NCBI GenBank assembly: GCA_035556135.1
Contig: DATMFO010000009.1
Coordinates: 248,001 to 312,000, forward strand
Length of the DNA stretch: 64,000 nt
Reading direction: 5' to 3'
DNA from: ZC4RG30 sp035556135
GTDB taxonomy: Bacteria; Pseudomonadota; Gammaproteobacteria; Steroidobacterales; Steroidobacteraceae
Shown here: positions 10,640 to 18,685 of the stretch, one piece after another
Layout of the letters: every line of letters begins with the position of its first letter
How positions within the stretch are numbered: the first letter of the stretch is position 1
Program-made: the position numbers and the translations under genes
Notes under the pieces: generated by a model
Seen by the model: the letters and a program-made list of their open reading frames with translations, nothing else
Told to the model about the DNA's origin: nothing
Databases searched by the model: none

Positions 10640-11755
10640 ATGAATAGCGGAGAAAAACACTACCTCTGGCAGGCAGAAGACTGGCCACGGTGGCGCTACG
10701 ACCTGGCCGCCCTGTCGACTTCCTTGGCCGACGTCAGCCGTGCCCAAGGTCTGCTCCTGGGCCGGCTGGCCGACGTCGGCATGCCTCTGCGCGATCAAGC
10801 CACCCTGGCCGCTTTGACGGAGGACGTCGTCAAGACCAGCGAGATCGAGGGTGAGGTGTTGAATCCGGACTCGGTACGTTCATCCATCGCCCGCCGGCTG
10901 GGTGTGGACATCGGCGCTGTCGCTCCTGTCGACCGGCATGTGGATGGCGTGGTGGACATGGTGCTCGATGCCACATCGCGCAGCGCGGAACCATTGACCA
11001 CCCAACGCCTGTTCGGTTGGCACGCAGCGCTCTTTCCCACCGGCTATTCCGGAATGAACAGGATCCGTGTCGGCCAATGGCGCGACGATGCAGAAGGACC
11101 GATGCAGGTTGTCTCCGGCCCGATCCATCGGCGCACGGTCCATTACGAAGCACCACCAGCCGCATCCCTGGAAGTGGAAACGACGCGCTTTCTGGCGTGG
11201 GCCAACGACGGCACCGAAGAGCCCGCACTGATCAAGGCAGGCCTGGCGCATCTCTGGTTCGTAACGCTGCATCCCTTCGATGATGGCAACGGACGCATCG
11301 CCCGTGCCCTGGGTGATCTGTTCCTGGCCCGGGCCGACAGGAGTCCCCAGCGGTTCTACAGCCTCTCCGCGCAGATCCAGCGGGAACGCAAGGACTACTA
11401 CGATGTGCTCGAGGCAACACAGAAAGGGACCATGGACGTCACCGCGTGGCTGGCGTGGTTCCTGGGGACGCTGGAACGCGCGGTCAACAGCGCCCACGGC
11501 ACGCTGGACGCCGTGCTTGCCAAAGCGCGCTTCTGGCAGCGATGGGCTGGCACGCCAATGAACGAGCGACAGATCAGGCTGGTGAATCGATTGCTGGACG
11601 GCTTCGAGGGCAAGCTCACCACGGGGAAGTGGGCGAAGATCGCGAAGTGTTCGCCGGACACGGCCCTTCGCGACATCACAGAGCTGTTGGCTTCAGGGGT
11701 ATTGCGAAAACTTCCGGAAGGAGGACGCAGTACTGCATACGAGCTGGCGACGTGA
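10640..11755 (+). CDS. Fic-family AMP-transferase with N-terminal inhibitory motif
   Basis: 371 residues. Order: DUF4172-like N-terminus (about 5-85), Fic domain with the full catalytic loop HPFDDGNGR (211-219), and a C-terminal winged-helix-like segment (about 310-370: MNERQIRLVNRLL...SPDTALRDITELLASGVL). The sequence TSEIEG (66-71) matches the inhibitory helix signature [S/T]xxxE[G/N] that holds class II Fic enzymes autoinhibited. No separate antitoxin gene is needed or seen. These proteins usually transfer AMP to a partner protein; the target is unknown. Own transcription unit, 118 bases after vapC. Confidence 0.92.
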   Translation: MNSGEKHYLWQAEDWPRWRYDLAALSTSLADVSRAQGLLLGRLADVGMPLRDQATLAALTEDVVKTSEIEGEVLNPDSVRSSIARRLGVDIGAVAPVDRHVDGVVDMVLDATSRSAEPLTTQRLFGWHAALFPTGYSGMNRIRVGQWRDDAEGPMQVVSGPIHRRTVHYEAPPAASLEVETTRFLAWANDGTEEPALIKAGLAHLWFVTLHPFDDGNGRIARALGDLFLARADRSPQRFYSLSAQIQRERKDYYDVLEATQKGTMDVTAWLAWFLGTLERAVNSAHGTLDAVLAKARFWQRWAGTPMNERQIRLVNRLLDGFEGKLTTGKWAKIAKCSPDTALRDITELLASGVLRKLPEGGRSTAYELAT

Positions 11756-11822
11756 CCCGAGAGACTCGAACATCTCATGTCTTCCTGCTCACGGCGTCTG
11801 GACAACGATTCCGGGCTTCGTG

Positions 11823-14648
11823 CTACCTCAGCGCCGCGCTGTCCAGATCCAGCTTGTCGATCGTGATGGTTTCGAGCTTCGGATACCTGGCTTTCAGCTG
11901 CGCTCCAAATTGCGCCGCGTCTCCAACGACAACGATGCTGGCAGCACCCGGATCGAAGTATGACTTGGCCGCCGCCGCGGCCTGCGCGGCTGTGACGCTT
12001 TCAACGTCGCGTCCGTAGCTCTGCAGCTTCTGCAACGGCAGCCCGAACTGCGCCAGTTCCGACAGCTGCCCGGCGAGACCACCGACCGTCTCGACCGATC
12101 GCCCGAAGTCGCCGACGAGCACAGCCTTGCGGCTCGCCAGCTCTTCGGCCGGTATGGCGCTGGCACCAAGCCGCCTCATTTCCCCGCCCAGCAGCTCCAC
12201 CACCTGCGGCACGGCATCGTTGCGGGTCTGTGCCGCAGCGACAATCGATGCGCCGTGGCGTCGCGAAGGCAGATCCGACCGCGCGCCATAGGAAAGCCCG
12301 CGCTTGATGCGGATCTCGGCATTGAGCCGCGCGGAATAGCCACCACCAAGCACGTCGTTGGCCACCAGCGTCGGGAAGTAGTCTTCCGCTGTGCGGCTCG
12401 GCCCCACCCGCCCCATCAGCACCGCGGCCTGACCAATCTTCGGAATGTCGATCACCAGCGGCGCCTGGGCATCAACAACCGCACTGGCTTCCGGCTGCGC
12501 CGGCAACGCTCCCTCCGGCTTCTTCCATCCACCGAACGCGGCTTCTGCGAGCCTGAACCCCTCCTCCGCACTCACATCCCCGCTGATCACCAGCACCCCA
12601 TTGTCCGGTCGCCACCACGTCGCATGGAACTGCGCCGCATCCTCGCGCTTGAGCGCCGCGATGGAATTGGGCGACGGCGTCTTCCCATAAGGCCCGTCTC
12701 CATACAGCCGCCGCGCCATAACATACCGCCCCACCGTGCCCGGCTGGCGCAGCGACACCGTCAGGCTGTCGAGCACTTCCTGTCGCACGCGCTCCAGCTC
12801 CTCCTCCTGGAAGGCCGGGTTCTGCGCCACGTCCGCCATGATGGCCAGCACTTCGCTGGCCTTGTTCGCCACGGTGAAGGCGGCGAGTCCCGAGGCATCG
12901 GCTGTGGAGCTGGCCGTCAGCGACGCACCCAGGCTCTCCACCTGCCGCGAGATGTCCGTGGCCGAACGCGTGGCCGTGCCGCGCGTGGTGAGCTCCGCGG
13001 TGAGCGCGGCAAGCCCGGCGCGGCCGGAAGGATCCAGCGAACCGCCGGCGGCGATGCCCAGGTTCGCGGCGATGAGCGGCAGTCCCGGCCGGTTCGCGAC
13101 GATCACGCGCAGGCCGTTGGCCAGCGTCTTCTCGCTGGCCTGCGGCACCTTCGCTGCGACGGCCGGTCCGGGCGCCGGCGGCTTCACGCGCCTGTCCTCG
13201 GGCGCCAGCGCGTAGGCCGGAATCTCCGCCACCGGAATGTCGATCGCGGTGGGCTGGATGGTGGCCGCATCGGCGATTGTGTCGCTCCTGGCACCACCCT
13301 CTGCCGGCAGGTAGCGGATTGTTACGCTGCGCGCCTCCTCCAGCAGCGACTTGGCCACGCGCTGGATGTCCTGCGCGGTGACGGCCTGCAGCTGCGCGAG
13401 CAGGCGATCCGACGCCGCAGGATCCTTGAACAGGATCACCGAACGCGCCAGCTCGAACGCGCGGCCCTCGGAAGTCTCGCGGGCCTGCAGCGCCTCGGCC
13501 AGCACTTCGTTGCGCGCCTCCTCCAGCTCCGCCGCGCTCACCGGGTTGTCGCGCACCTTCGCCACTTCGGCCTGCAGCGCCTTCAGTCCCTCATCCGCCG
13601 TCCTGCCCTCGGACAGGATGGCCAGCAGCGAGTACAGCCCGGGATCCGCGCGCACCTCGAAGGTGGAGCCGACTTCCGCAGCCAGCTGCTGCTCGTACAC
13701 CAGCGACTGGTACAGGCGCGAGGACTGGCCGCGCTGCAGGATGGCATCGAGCAGCGTCCAGGCGGCGATATCCGCGCTGCTGGCGGCGGGCGCGGGCCAG
13801 GAGATCGTCACCGCGGGCAGCGGCACATTGGGCGCGTACACGGTGAAGGATTCCGGCGCCGTGCGCTCCGGCTCCACGGCGGTGACGCGCGGGATCGGGC
13901 GTTCGGGTGCGGCGATGGGAGCGAAGTATTCATCCACCCACGCATCGAGCTGCTTCGGGTCGAAGTTGCCGGCCACCACGAGGATGGCGTTGTCGGGGCG
14001 GTAATACGCGGCGTGGAAGGCCTTCACGTCATCGAGCGTGGCGGCGTCGAGGTCTTCGATCGACCCAATGCCGGGTCGACCGTAGGGATGCACATCGAAG
14101 CCGGTCTGCACCAGGTACAGGCTGAAGAGGCGTCCGAAGGGCGCGGCGAGCACACGCTGGCGCAGCTCTTCCTGCACCACGGCGCGCTCGGATCTGAAGT
14201 TCGCCTCATCCACCACCAGCGAGCCCATGCGTTCGGCCTCGCCCCACAGCACGCGCTGCAGGTGGTTGGCGGGCACGGTCTCGTAGTAGTTGGTGAAGTC
14301 GTCCCAGGTGGAGGCGTTGTTGAAGCCACCCACGTCCTCGGTGAGACGGTCGAAAGTCTCCGAGGGCATGTTGGTGGTGGACTTGAACATCAGGTGTTCG
14401 AAGAGATGCGCGAAGCCGGAGCGGGCGGGCGGGTCGTTCTTCGAGCCCACGTCGTACCAGACGGCGACGGAGACGCTGGCGGTGTTGGGGTCGGGAAGTG
14501 CGTAGACGCGCAGGCCGTTGTCGAGCGTGCGGGTAATGGGTTCGAGCTTGGGGATGGAGAGGCCCGTTTCGGCGGCGGGCTTCGAGGAGCAGGCGGCAAG
14601 GCCGAAGCCGAGGATGGCGGCGAGCAGGACCGGGAGTTTGCTGTGCAT
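11823..14648 (-). CDS. M16-family zinc metalloprotease lipoprotein (pitrilysin/PqqL-like)
   Basis: 941 residues from ATG 14648, chosen because it opens a lipoprotein signal peptide (MHSKLPVLLAAILGFGLAAC, lipidated Cys20). The open frame extends upstream to 14774 but adds no signal-like residues. The N-terminal M16 domain has the inverted zinc motif HLFEH (81-85) with the third ligand in VVQEELRQR (about 160). A second, inactive-type M16 domain begins around residue 490 (ETLANGLRVIV). The two-half layout and length fit periplasmic M16 peptidases. Convergent with the Fic gene and divergent from hipA. Confidence 0.93.
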   Translation of the reverse strand: MHSKLPVLLAAILGFGLAACSSKPAAETGLSIPKLEPITRTLDNGLRVYALPDPNTASVSVAVWYDVGSKNDPPARSGFAHLFEHLMFKSTTNMPSETFDRLTEDVGGFNNASTWDDFTNYYETVPANHLQRVLWGEAERMGSLVVDEANFRSERAVVQEELRQRVLAAPFGRLFSLYLVQTGFDVHPYGRPGIGSIEDLDAATLDDVKAFHAAYYRPDNAILVVAGNFDPKQLDAWVDEYFAPIAAPERPIPRVTAVEPERTAPESFTVYAPNVPLPAVTISWPAPAASSADIAAWTLLDAILQRGQSSRLYQSLVYEQQLAAEVGSTFEVRADPGLYSLLAILSEGRTADEGLKALQAEVAKVRDNPVSAAELEEARNEVLAEALQARETSEGRAFELARSVILFKDPAASDRLLAQLQAVTAQDIQRVAKSLLEEARSVTIRYLPAEGGARSDTIADAATIQPTAIDIPVAEIPAYALAPEDRRVKPPAPGPAVAAKVPQASEKTLANGLRVIVANRPGLPLIAANLGIAAGGSLDPSGRAGLAALTAELTTRGTATRSATDISRQVESLGASLTASSTADASGLAAFTVANKASEVLAIMADVAQNPAFQEEELERVRQEVLDSLTVSLRQPGTVGRYVMARRLYGDGPYGKTPSPNSIAALKREDAAQFHATWWRPDNGVLVISGDVSAEEGFRLAEAAFGGWKKPEGALPAQPEASAVVDAQAPLVIDIPKIGQAAVLMGRVGPSRTAEDYFPTLVANDVLGGGYSARLNAEIRIKRGLSYGARSDLPSRRHGASIVAAAQTRNDAVPQVVELLGGEMRRLGASAIPAEELASRKAVLVGDFGRSVETVGGLAGQLSELAQFGLPLQKLQSYGRDVESVTAAQAAAAAKSYFDPGAASIVVVGDAAQFGAQLKARYPKLETITIDKLDLDSAALR

Positions 14649-14803
14649 GGCAGCCAGAGTAGCGGAACCTGCCGGTTTTCCGGGCGCTGCATGCGGGGGG
14701 CTTTTTGGCGGAGAGTTTGATTTATTGCGCACTTTAGTGGTTGTTGGGTCGGCTATTTTGATGTTAACTACCATTCAGCTGCTAATTAACGCCGCTGGGG
14801 AAC

Positions 14804-16102
14804 ATGGACCTCGAAATCCACCGCGACGGCAGATGGCGCGCGTGCGCCACCCTGGAACCTGCCGGGCCCAATCTGGCCGTTCGTGGACCTGTCCAGCTCA
14901 ACTACGACCTCGACTATGCTTTGGCAAATCTGGAAGCGCGGGACTTCAGGGCACTGAGCGTCAGGGCGCCTGTAAGCCTGGCATCTCCGCATTTCCCCGC
15001 CTGGCCGTCGATCCTGATGGACCTGCTGCCCCAGGGAGCCGCCCGCCGACGCCTGCAGGACACTTTCGGCCACGACCTCAATCCTTGGGAGATGCTCGCG
15101 CGCGGTGCGGTCAACCCGGTGGGAAATCTGCGCGTGCGTCCGGACCGCACGAATCCCTGGTCGCCACATCCCGGATTCACGCTGGATGAGATGGCTACCC
15201 GCGGTGATGCATTCGTCGACTACGCCTTGTCGGTGGGGGCCACCGTGGCTGGAGCAACCGACACGCAAGGCGAGGCACCGAAGTTCTGGGTGGTTCAGGG
15301 TCCGGATGGCAGCTGGCACCCTGATGGCGGCAACCTGCCGTTCGCAATCCAGCGCTACGCGCTGCTGAAGTTCCCCGTGCCCGAGGCCGGAGTCAGGGCC
15401 GGCGTGATTCTTCGCCACGAGGCGCGCTTCCAGAAAGTGGCCGCGCGATGCGGCCTTCGAGTTACTGCGAAACTGCCCGAAGAGCTCCCGGCTGCGCCGG
15501 ACGGCGCACTGCTGCTGCCACGATTTGACCGGCGCTGGGAAGAGGGCCGCGAGGTTCGCCTGGGAGTAGAGAGCCTGTACTCGGTCTGCGGTGTCGTCGA
15601 CTCGGCGCAGACACAGCTGCGGCACGACCAGGTGCTCATGGAGCTGGCGAAGCATGTAACGGACTTTCCAGCCGAACTTGTGGAGTATGTGCGTCGGGAC
15701 CTGTTCAACCTTGCCCTGGGGAATCGTGACAACCACGGCCGCAATGCTGCATTGCTGAAAGACATCGACGGCAGGATGTCGCTCGCCCCTCTGTTCGACT
15801 TCGGACCTGCATTCCTTGACGCACGCAGCATCGTGCGGGTGATCCGGTGGGATGGAGAGGAACCCGGAGGGCAAGGGGGATGGTTGAAGGTCATGGCCAA
15901 CCTCGACACGCATTTCGAGGAAGCCGGGTTTTCTTCACCGCGTGCCCAATTTGAACAAGCCATCCGCATGTCGCTGCCGCACTTACGGCAATTGCCCGAC
16001 ATCATGCGCGAATGCGGGGTCGACGAAGAGATCGTCGACATGCGCGCACCGGAGATCGCAAGGCTGGTGAGGGGGCTGCAGGAAACGGGAGTCGCTGAAT
16101 GA
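14804..16102 (+). CDS. hipA: HipA-like serine/threonine kinase toxin
   Basis: 432 residues resembling type II HipA kinases. The C-terminal kinase signature is clear: NLALGNRDNHGRN (about 302-314, catalytic Asp309) and APLFDFGP (about 328-335, metal-binding Asp332). The N-terminal HipA domain spans about 1-110. The gene precedes its antitoxin, the reverse of the E. coli hipBA order, and overlaps it by four bases (ATGA). The promoter should lie in the AT-rich 155-base gap to the divergent M16 gene. HipA kinases phosphorylate translation components such as GltX; the target here is unknown. Confidence 0.88.
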   Translation: MDLEIHRDGRWRACATLEPAGPNLAVRGPVQLNYDLDYALANLEARDFRALSVRAPVSLASPHFPAWPSILMDLLPQGAARRRLQDTFGHDLNPWEMLARGAVNPVGNLRVRPDRTNPWSPHPGFTLDEMATRGDAFVDYALSVGATVAGATDTQGEAPKFWVVQGPDGSWHPDGGNLPFAIQRYALLKFPVPEAGVRAGVILRHEARFQKVAARCGLRVTAKLPEELPAAPDGALLLPRFDRRWEEGREVRLGVESLYSVCGVVDSAQTQLRHDQVLMELAKHVTDFPAELVEYVRRDLFNLALGNRDNHGRNAALLKDIDGRMSLAPLFDFGPAFLDARSIVRVIRWDGEEPGGQGGWLKVMANLDTHFEEAGFSSPRAQFEQAIRMSLPHLRQLPDIMRECGVDEEIVDMRAPEIARLVRGLQETGVAE

Positions 16103-16398
16103 AACGCGTGCGTCGCAAGCTCACACGTGAAGAGGTCGAAACACTGCGACGCGAGCTGGCGTCGCTGGTTCCCGATGCGGGAGAGGGCATTGCCGAGGTC
16201 TTGCGGCGCATGCGCTTCATCGCGAAGCTGTCACAGGCGGAGTACGCGAAGCTCTGCGGTGTGTCGCTCGGCACGCTCTCGAAGATCGAGGCGGGTACTG
16301 GTGATCCTTCTCTCTCTACGCTCGAAAAGCTCCTGAAGCCATTCGGTTTCACCGTCGGCGTGGTGCGGGACGCAGCGGCGTGGGCGCCAGAAGGCTGA
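16099..16398 (+). CDS. hipB: HipB-like XRE antitoxin
   Basis: 99 residues with an XRE helix-turn-helix at about 42-80 (LSQAEYAKLCGVSLGTLSKI, then a GDPSLSTLEKLLKPFG pattern). The basic N-terminal extension is longer than in E. coli HipB. Coupled to the kinase gene by ATGA overlap. Expected to bind both the operator and the kinase. Confidence 0.87.
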   Translation: MKRVRRKLTREEVETLRRELASLVPDAGEGIAEVLRRMRFIAKLSQAEYAKLCGVSLGTLSKIEAGTGDPSLSTLEKLLKPFGFTVGVVRDAAAWAPEG

Positions 16399-16476
16399 TA
16401 CCAGACTACAGCCTGGGCACACCTTGCGGGTCTACAATCGAAGTCCCTCCAGCGGAAGGAACTCAAGGAGCCTCCC

Positions 16477-16833
16477 ATGCCCTACGTAGACGGATTCATC
16501 CTCCCGGTCCCGAAGAAGAACCGCGCCGCCTACCTGAAGATGGCCCGCGTCGGCCGCAAGGTCTGGATGGACCACGGCGCCCTCGCCTATCACGAGTGCC
16601 TGGCCGACGACGTGAAACCCGGCAAGCTCACTTCGTTCCCGCAGAGCGTGAAGCTCAAAAAGGGCGAGGAGGTATGGTTCTCGTGGGCGGTCTACAAGTC
16701 GCGCCGCGATCGTGATCGCATCATGAAGAAGGTGATGGAGGATCCGCGCATGCAGGGCTGGGGTCCGAAGAACATGCCGTTCGATGGCACGCGGATGTTC
16801 TGGGGCGGGTTCAAGATGATGGTGTCGAGCTAG
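16477..16833 (+). CDS. DUF1428 family protein (YbaA-like)
   Basis: 118 residues, full length for the family: MPYVDGFILPVPKKNRAAY at the start, WMDHGALAYHECLADDV, then WFSWAVYKSRRDRDRI and a C-terminal MPFDGTRMFWGGFK. The fold is a ferredoxin-like (dimeric alpha-beta barrel) domain; the biochemical role is unknown. Stands alone with a good ribosome site (AAGGAG) about 9 bases upstream. Confidence 0.9.
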   Translation: MPYVDGFILPVPKKNRAAYLKMARVGRKVWMDHGALAYHECLADDVKPGKLTSFPQSVKLKKGEEVWFSWAVYKSRRDRDRIMKKVMEDPRMQGWGPKNMPFDGTRMFWGGFKMMVSS

Positions 16834-17039
16834 TACCCGCCGGCGTTGCCGCCGGCGCGGCTAGCCGGAGTGGTTCGGCTGTTTCTGGCCGATGAGGGCA
16901 GTTTGTCGCCTGCATCTGACGTGCAGCGGTGCTGATACTCATCGGTAGCGATGAATGGTCTCTTCTCGCAAATTGCGGACACAAGGCAGAGCACCTTGCG
17001 CCCTTGCCCCGGTTGTATCGCGTGGCGATACACGGTATC

Positions 17040-17318
17040 ATGATCCGCGGTTTCTGCCACAAAGGCCTGGAACGCTTTTTTCTTGCAGGATCCCGGAAGG
17101 GCATTGTTCCAGCGCACGCTGTGCGCCTCCGGTTGCAGCTTGCGCGACTCGACACCGCAAGATGTCCACAGGACATGGACCTTCCGGGCTGGCGACTCCA
17201 CCCGCTTCACGGAGAGTTGCGCGAACATTGGGCCGTCAAAGTGAGCGGAAACTGGCGCATGACATTTGCGTTCGACGGCACTGATGCCGTCTGCGTCAAC
17301 TACCAGGATTACCACTGA
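17040..17318 (+). CDS. higB: HigB/RelE-type toxin
   Basis: 92 residues from ATG 17040 (MIRGFCHKGLERFF). Upstream in-frame codons do not look like the family. Conserved RelE-superfamily C-terminus: LHGELREHWAVKVSGNWRM then TFAFDGTDAVCVNYQDYH. HigB toxins are ribosome-dependent mRNA interferases. One base separates its stop from the antitoxin start. Confidence 0.9.
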   Translation: MIRGFCHKGLERFFLAGSRKGIVPAHAVRLRLQLARLDTARCPQDMDLPGWRLHPLHGELREHWAVKVSGNWRMTFAFDGTDAVCVNYQDYH

Positions 17319-17319
17319 C

Positions 17320-17631
17320 ATGAACGCGCGCGTATCCAGGATGCACAACCCGCCGCACCCCGGAGAGGTATTGCGCGACGGCCTCTTTGGGGAGGCCGGG
17401 GAAACCGTCACTGCATTCGCGCGCCGTCTGGGAGTATCCCGCGTCGCCCTTTCCCGGGTTCTGAATGGTCAGGCTGCAGTCAGTGCGGAGATGGCGCTTC
17501 GCCTGGCCGCGGCGCTGGGCGGCACCGCAGAGTCCTGGCTCCAGCTACAGGCAAGCTACGATCTGTGGCAGGCCCGCAGGTCCATTGGCAAACACATCGG
17601 GCGCATAGCCCCCGTAGGCAGCACGTCTTGA
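17320..17631 (+). CDS. higA: HigA antitoxin (XRE family)
   Basis: 103 residues starting ATG 17320; an alternative start at 17341 gives MHNPPHPGEVLRDGL, the usual HigA beginning. Helix-turn-helix at about 30-65 (VTAFARRLGVSRVALSRVLN, then GQAAVSAEMALRLAAAL), followed by the family-typical ESWLQLQASYDLWQAR. Toxin-first order is normal for higBA. Its TGA overlaps a TTG that probably starts the next gene. Confidence 0.92.
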   Translation: MNARVSRMHNPPHPGEVLRDGLFGEAGETVTAFARRLGVSRVALSRVLNGQAAVSAEMALRLAAALGGTAESWLQLQASYDLWQARRSIGKHIGRIAPVGSTS

Positions 17632-18263
17632 CGCTGATCGAGGTATTCGGCCGCCGCTCTTCCCTCTACACCCGCATCGCGCTGCTGTTCGCCGAGACGC
17701 TGCGCGTGCCCTGGCGCCTCACGCATATTCCTGACATGACCTGCCTCGACACCGCCGCCTACGGCGGCAACCCGGCCCTGAAGCTGCCGGTGCTGCGCCG
17801 GGGCGATGAGATGGTGCTGGGCACAGAGAACATCTGCCGCGCGCTGGCGGCGACGGCCGCGGAGCATCGGCCCGTGCACCTGGTGTGGCCGGAGCAGCTT
17901 CCTGGCCGCACGCATTGCAACGCCCAGGAACTGATATGGCACTGCTCCACCGCGCAGGTGCAGCTGGCCATGGGCACCCTCCTCTCCGGCCTGCCGACCA
18001 ACAACATCTACTTCGTGAAGGCGCGCGCCGGCATGCAGGGCTCGCTCGACTGGCTGGACCGCAACCTGGATGAACTGGTCGCAGCGCTGCCGCCGGAGCG
18101 GGAGCTCAGCCTCTTCGAGGCCTCACTTTTCTGCCTGATGGAACACCTGGTGTTCCGCCCGACGCTGTCCGTGGCGGGCTACTCCCGCCTCAACGCCTTC
18201 GTCGATGCCTTCGCGACGCGCGACGCCGCGCGCGCCACGATCTACCGCATCGAACCGGCCTGA
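17628..18263 (+). CDS. Glutathione S-transferase-like protein
   Basis: About 211 residues from a TTG at 17628 (reads LTLIEVFGRRSSLYTRIALL). The open frame begins earlier but inside higA, in residues unlike a GST. The N-terminal thioredoxin-like half has the pattern LKLPVLRRGDEMVLGTENIC, in which the cis-Pro and the Glu-Asn glutathione contacts are recognisable; the C-terminal half is helical. Start codon is uncertain. Substrate unknown. Confidence 0.7.
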   Translation: MTLIEVFGRRSSLYTRIALLFAETLRVPWRLTHIPDMTCLDTAAYGGNPALKLPVLRRGDEMVLGTENICRALAATAAEHRPVHLVWPEQLPGRTHCNAQELIWHCSTAQVQLAMGTLLSGLPTNNIYFVKARAGMQGSLDWLDRNLDELVAALPPERELSLFEASLFCLMEHLVFRPTLSVAGYSRLNAFVDAFATRDAARATIYRIEPA

Positions 18264-18279
18264 AGGCCGGCGATCCTGC

Positions 18280-18316
18280 AAAAGAAAATGGCGGAGCCCT
18301 CGCGGACCCCGCCATT
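18280..18316 (-). terminator. Rho-independent terminator
   Basis: On the minus strand AATGGCGG (18309-18316) pairs with CCGCCATT (18287-18294), with further G-C pairs inside and a GCGA tip, followed by TTTTCTTTT. It ends the leftward unit containing the 22-codon ORF at 18453-18521, and possibly the redox operon. The rightward GST gene ends just before it, but the T-run is only on the minus side. Confidence 0.75.
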
Positions 18317-18452
18317 CCTGCTCGAGCACTCTCACGGGACTTTTTTATCCCGCTGCAACTGCATCGGAGCGTCCATCACTGGACATGGTCGCGCGCGTAG
18401 CATTTAACTTGCGCGCATCCCTCTATGGCCTCATGGCCCGTACGAAGTCCCG

Positions 18453-18521
18453 TTAACGGAGAACCTCGCCACCAGCCAATGCGCCCAGAGACGCGACCAG
18501 ACCAGCTTTAGAGTGTGCCAT
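18453..18521 (-). CDS. Candidate 22-residue small protein with near-perfect Shine-Dalgarno
   Basis: Minus-strand ATG at 18521, stop TAA at 18453-18455. The peptide begins MAHSKAGLVA and ends LAGGEVLR; the centre is Ala/Gly/Leu-rich and could form a short amphipathic or membrane-active helix. Upstream, GAAAGGAGGTGATCCA ends just before the ATG with 7-base spacing, complementary to about 15 bases of the 16S rRNA 3' end, far more than for any neighbouring gene. A strong terminator follows about 140 bases downstream. No family recognised. Could be a small protein, a signalling peptide or a leader peptide. Confidence 0.5.
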   Translation of the reverse strand: MAHSKAGLVASLGALAGGEVLR

Positions 18522-18685
18522 TGGATCACCTCCTTTCAGTTGCAGCGGGCTCGAATGGGCGCCTGCCGCCCGCCGAAGCCGGGCGCCCCAAAAGTCTGTC
18601 AGCCAAGAATGCCCAAAGTTGTGGCGCAGGGGAAGTTTTCAAGACCGGCCCTGGGCGCTTCGTCGCAGCGGCATGGGCGCGGGGT
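18522..18685. other. Intergenic segment with G+C-rich hairpin
   Basis: Lies between the multicopper oxidase stop and the small ORF. It contains the small ORF's ribosome site (18522-18537) and a hairpin with arms GGGCGCC (18557-18563) and GGCGCCC (18582-18588), plus an alternative inner pairing GCCCG/CGGGC. No convincing promoter was found for the small ORF; the hairpin may attenuate read-through from the oxidase gene. Confidence 0.4.

Noticed and set aside
12255..14720. Rightward open frame of 821 codons opposite the M16 protease gene
   Set aside because: Its Arg/His/Gly-rich composition and lack of domains are typical of the antisense frame of a GC-rich gene; the minus-strand protease has signal peptide and zinc motif.
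18519..18540. Sequence resembling the 3' end of 16S rRNA on the plus strand
   Set aside because: Only about 16 bases match and no rRNA sequence lies beside it; on the minus strand it is simply an ideal ribosome-binding site before an ATG.
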